This document shows positions 6,074 through 6,363 of a stretch of 6,363 bases of DNA, piece by piece. Position 1 is the stretch's first letter; every line of letters starts with the position of its first letter. Origin of the DNA: an uncultured Ruminococcus sp. (lineage in GTDB: Bacteria > Bacillota_A > Clostridia > Oscillospirales > Acutalibacteraceae). The stretch is from assembly GCA_902773395.1 (NCBI GenBank), contig CACYEJ010000137.1, positions 1 through 6,363 of the forward strand. The letters are read 5' to 3'. Below the pieces are notes generated by a model. That model saw only the letters and a list, made by a program, of their open reading frames with translations, searched no databases and had not been told where the DNA came from. Made by a program: the position numbers and the translations under genes.

Positions 6074-6102
6074 ATCTTATCATGACCTTTTCGATATGTC
6101 AA
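6074..6102 (-). promoter_or_regulatory. Sigma-A promoter of the TerD-vWA gene
   Basis: On the minus strand, a perfect TTGACA (6102-6097) and TAAGAT (6079-6074, four of six) are spaced by 17 bases. The predicted 5' untranslated region is roughly 110 bases and AT-rich, with no clear riboswitch-like fold. It shows that the gene is transcribed independently of the GNAT gene upstream. Confidence 0.6.
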
Positions 6103-6194
6103 TCATTTCTAAGTTTTTTTATTATGATTGCGTATAACAATTAAGAACTTATCACAGAATCCTCTTTATACTTTTCTTATTTTGCTCCTTATAA

Positions 6195-6363
6195 TTACCT
6201 AATCATTTTAAACATTCCCGGTTCGTCCCAGTCACACGGTCTTTCCTCAAAGCCATTTTTCGAATAAAAGGATACAGCTTCTTTTGTGCTTATCAATTCC
6301 AAACTCACAGCCCAATCAGATTTGATATGCTCTCTAATGTAACTTTCAATTGAATTAATTAAA
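6195..6363 (-). CDS. C-terminal 55 residues of a GNAT-family N-acetyltransferase (5' end outside window)
   Basis: The minus-strand frame runs from the window edge to TAA at 6195-6197. The fragment contains ELISTKEAVSFYSKNGFEERPCDWDEPGMFKMIR. The pattern AVxFYxKxGF, followed by a short acidic stretch and a strand ending M-x-K-x-I, is the usual last part of the GNAT fold (motif B and the final strand). GNAT enzymes move an acetyl group from acetyl-CoA to an amine; the substrate cannot be told from this piece, and the acetyl-CoA loop lies outside the window. It is on the same strand as the TerD-vWA gene but 238 bases upstream of its start with a promoter in between, so the two are probably separate units. 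The family call rests on the C-terminal motif only. Confidence 0.7.
   Translation of the reverse strand, partial: LINSIESYIREHIKSDWAVSLELISTKEAVSFYSKNGFEERPCDWDEPGMFKMIR

Overview
The window looks like chromosomal DNA of a low-GC Firmicute, most plausibly a gut-type clostridium (Ruminococcus/Oscillospiraceae-like). The grounds are AT-rich intergenic DNA, strong AGGAG-type ribosome binding sites, TTGACA/TATAAT promoters and the gene families present. The genus is inference; there is no rRNA or other marker here.

Layout from left to right. The plus-strand 3' end of an unrecognised membrane-segment protein stops at 150. It faces a 29-codon minus-strand ORF (225-314) that has a textbook promoter, a palindromic operator and a strong ribosome binding site. 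Next come two overlapping minus-strand genes, a zinc-type macrodomain protein (1283-2047) and a class M sirtuin (SirTM, 460-1311). Together they form an apparent protein ADP-ribosylation/de-ADP-ribosylation pair. The lipoate-carrier and lipoate-ligase genes that accompany this pair in staphylococci and streptococci are not next to it. Upstream lies a broken LtrA-family membrane gene (2290-3434), with an in-frame TGA and a probable one-base deletion just after the start. It abuts, head to head, a 5'-truncated alpha/beta-hydrolase remnant (3441-3818). The stretch 3819-4210 has no gene but holds several hairpins, including a two-part structured element. A minus-strand gene (4211-5956) encodes a TerD domain, eleven 12-residue Pro-rich repeats and a vWA domain with a complete MIDAS motif. 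It has its own promoter. The window ends in the C-terminus of a minus-strand GNAT acetyltransferase (from 6195).

How the genes work together. The macrodomain and sirtuin genes are translationally coupled and should act as one reversible modification switch: the sirtuin attaches ADP-ribose using NAD+ and the macrodomain enzyme removes it. In known systems the target is a dedicated lipoylated GcvH-like protein. Here the target is not evident, which makes this pair the best candidate for something not yet described. The TerD-vWA protein belongs to the Ter chemical-stress families and is a separate transcription unit. The LtrA and hydrolase remnants show that the middle of the window has been rearranged and is decaying.
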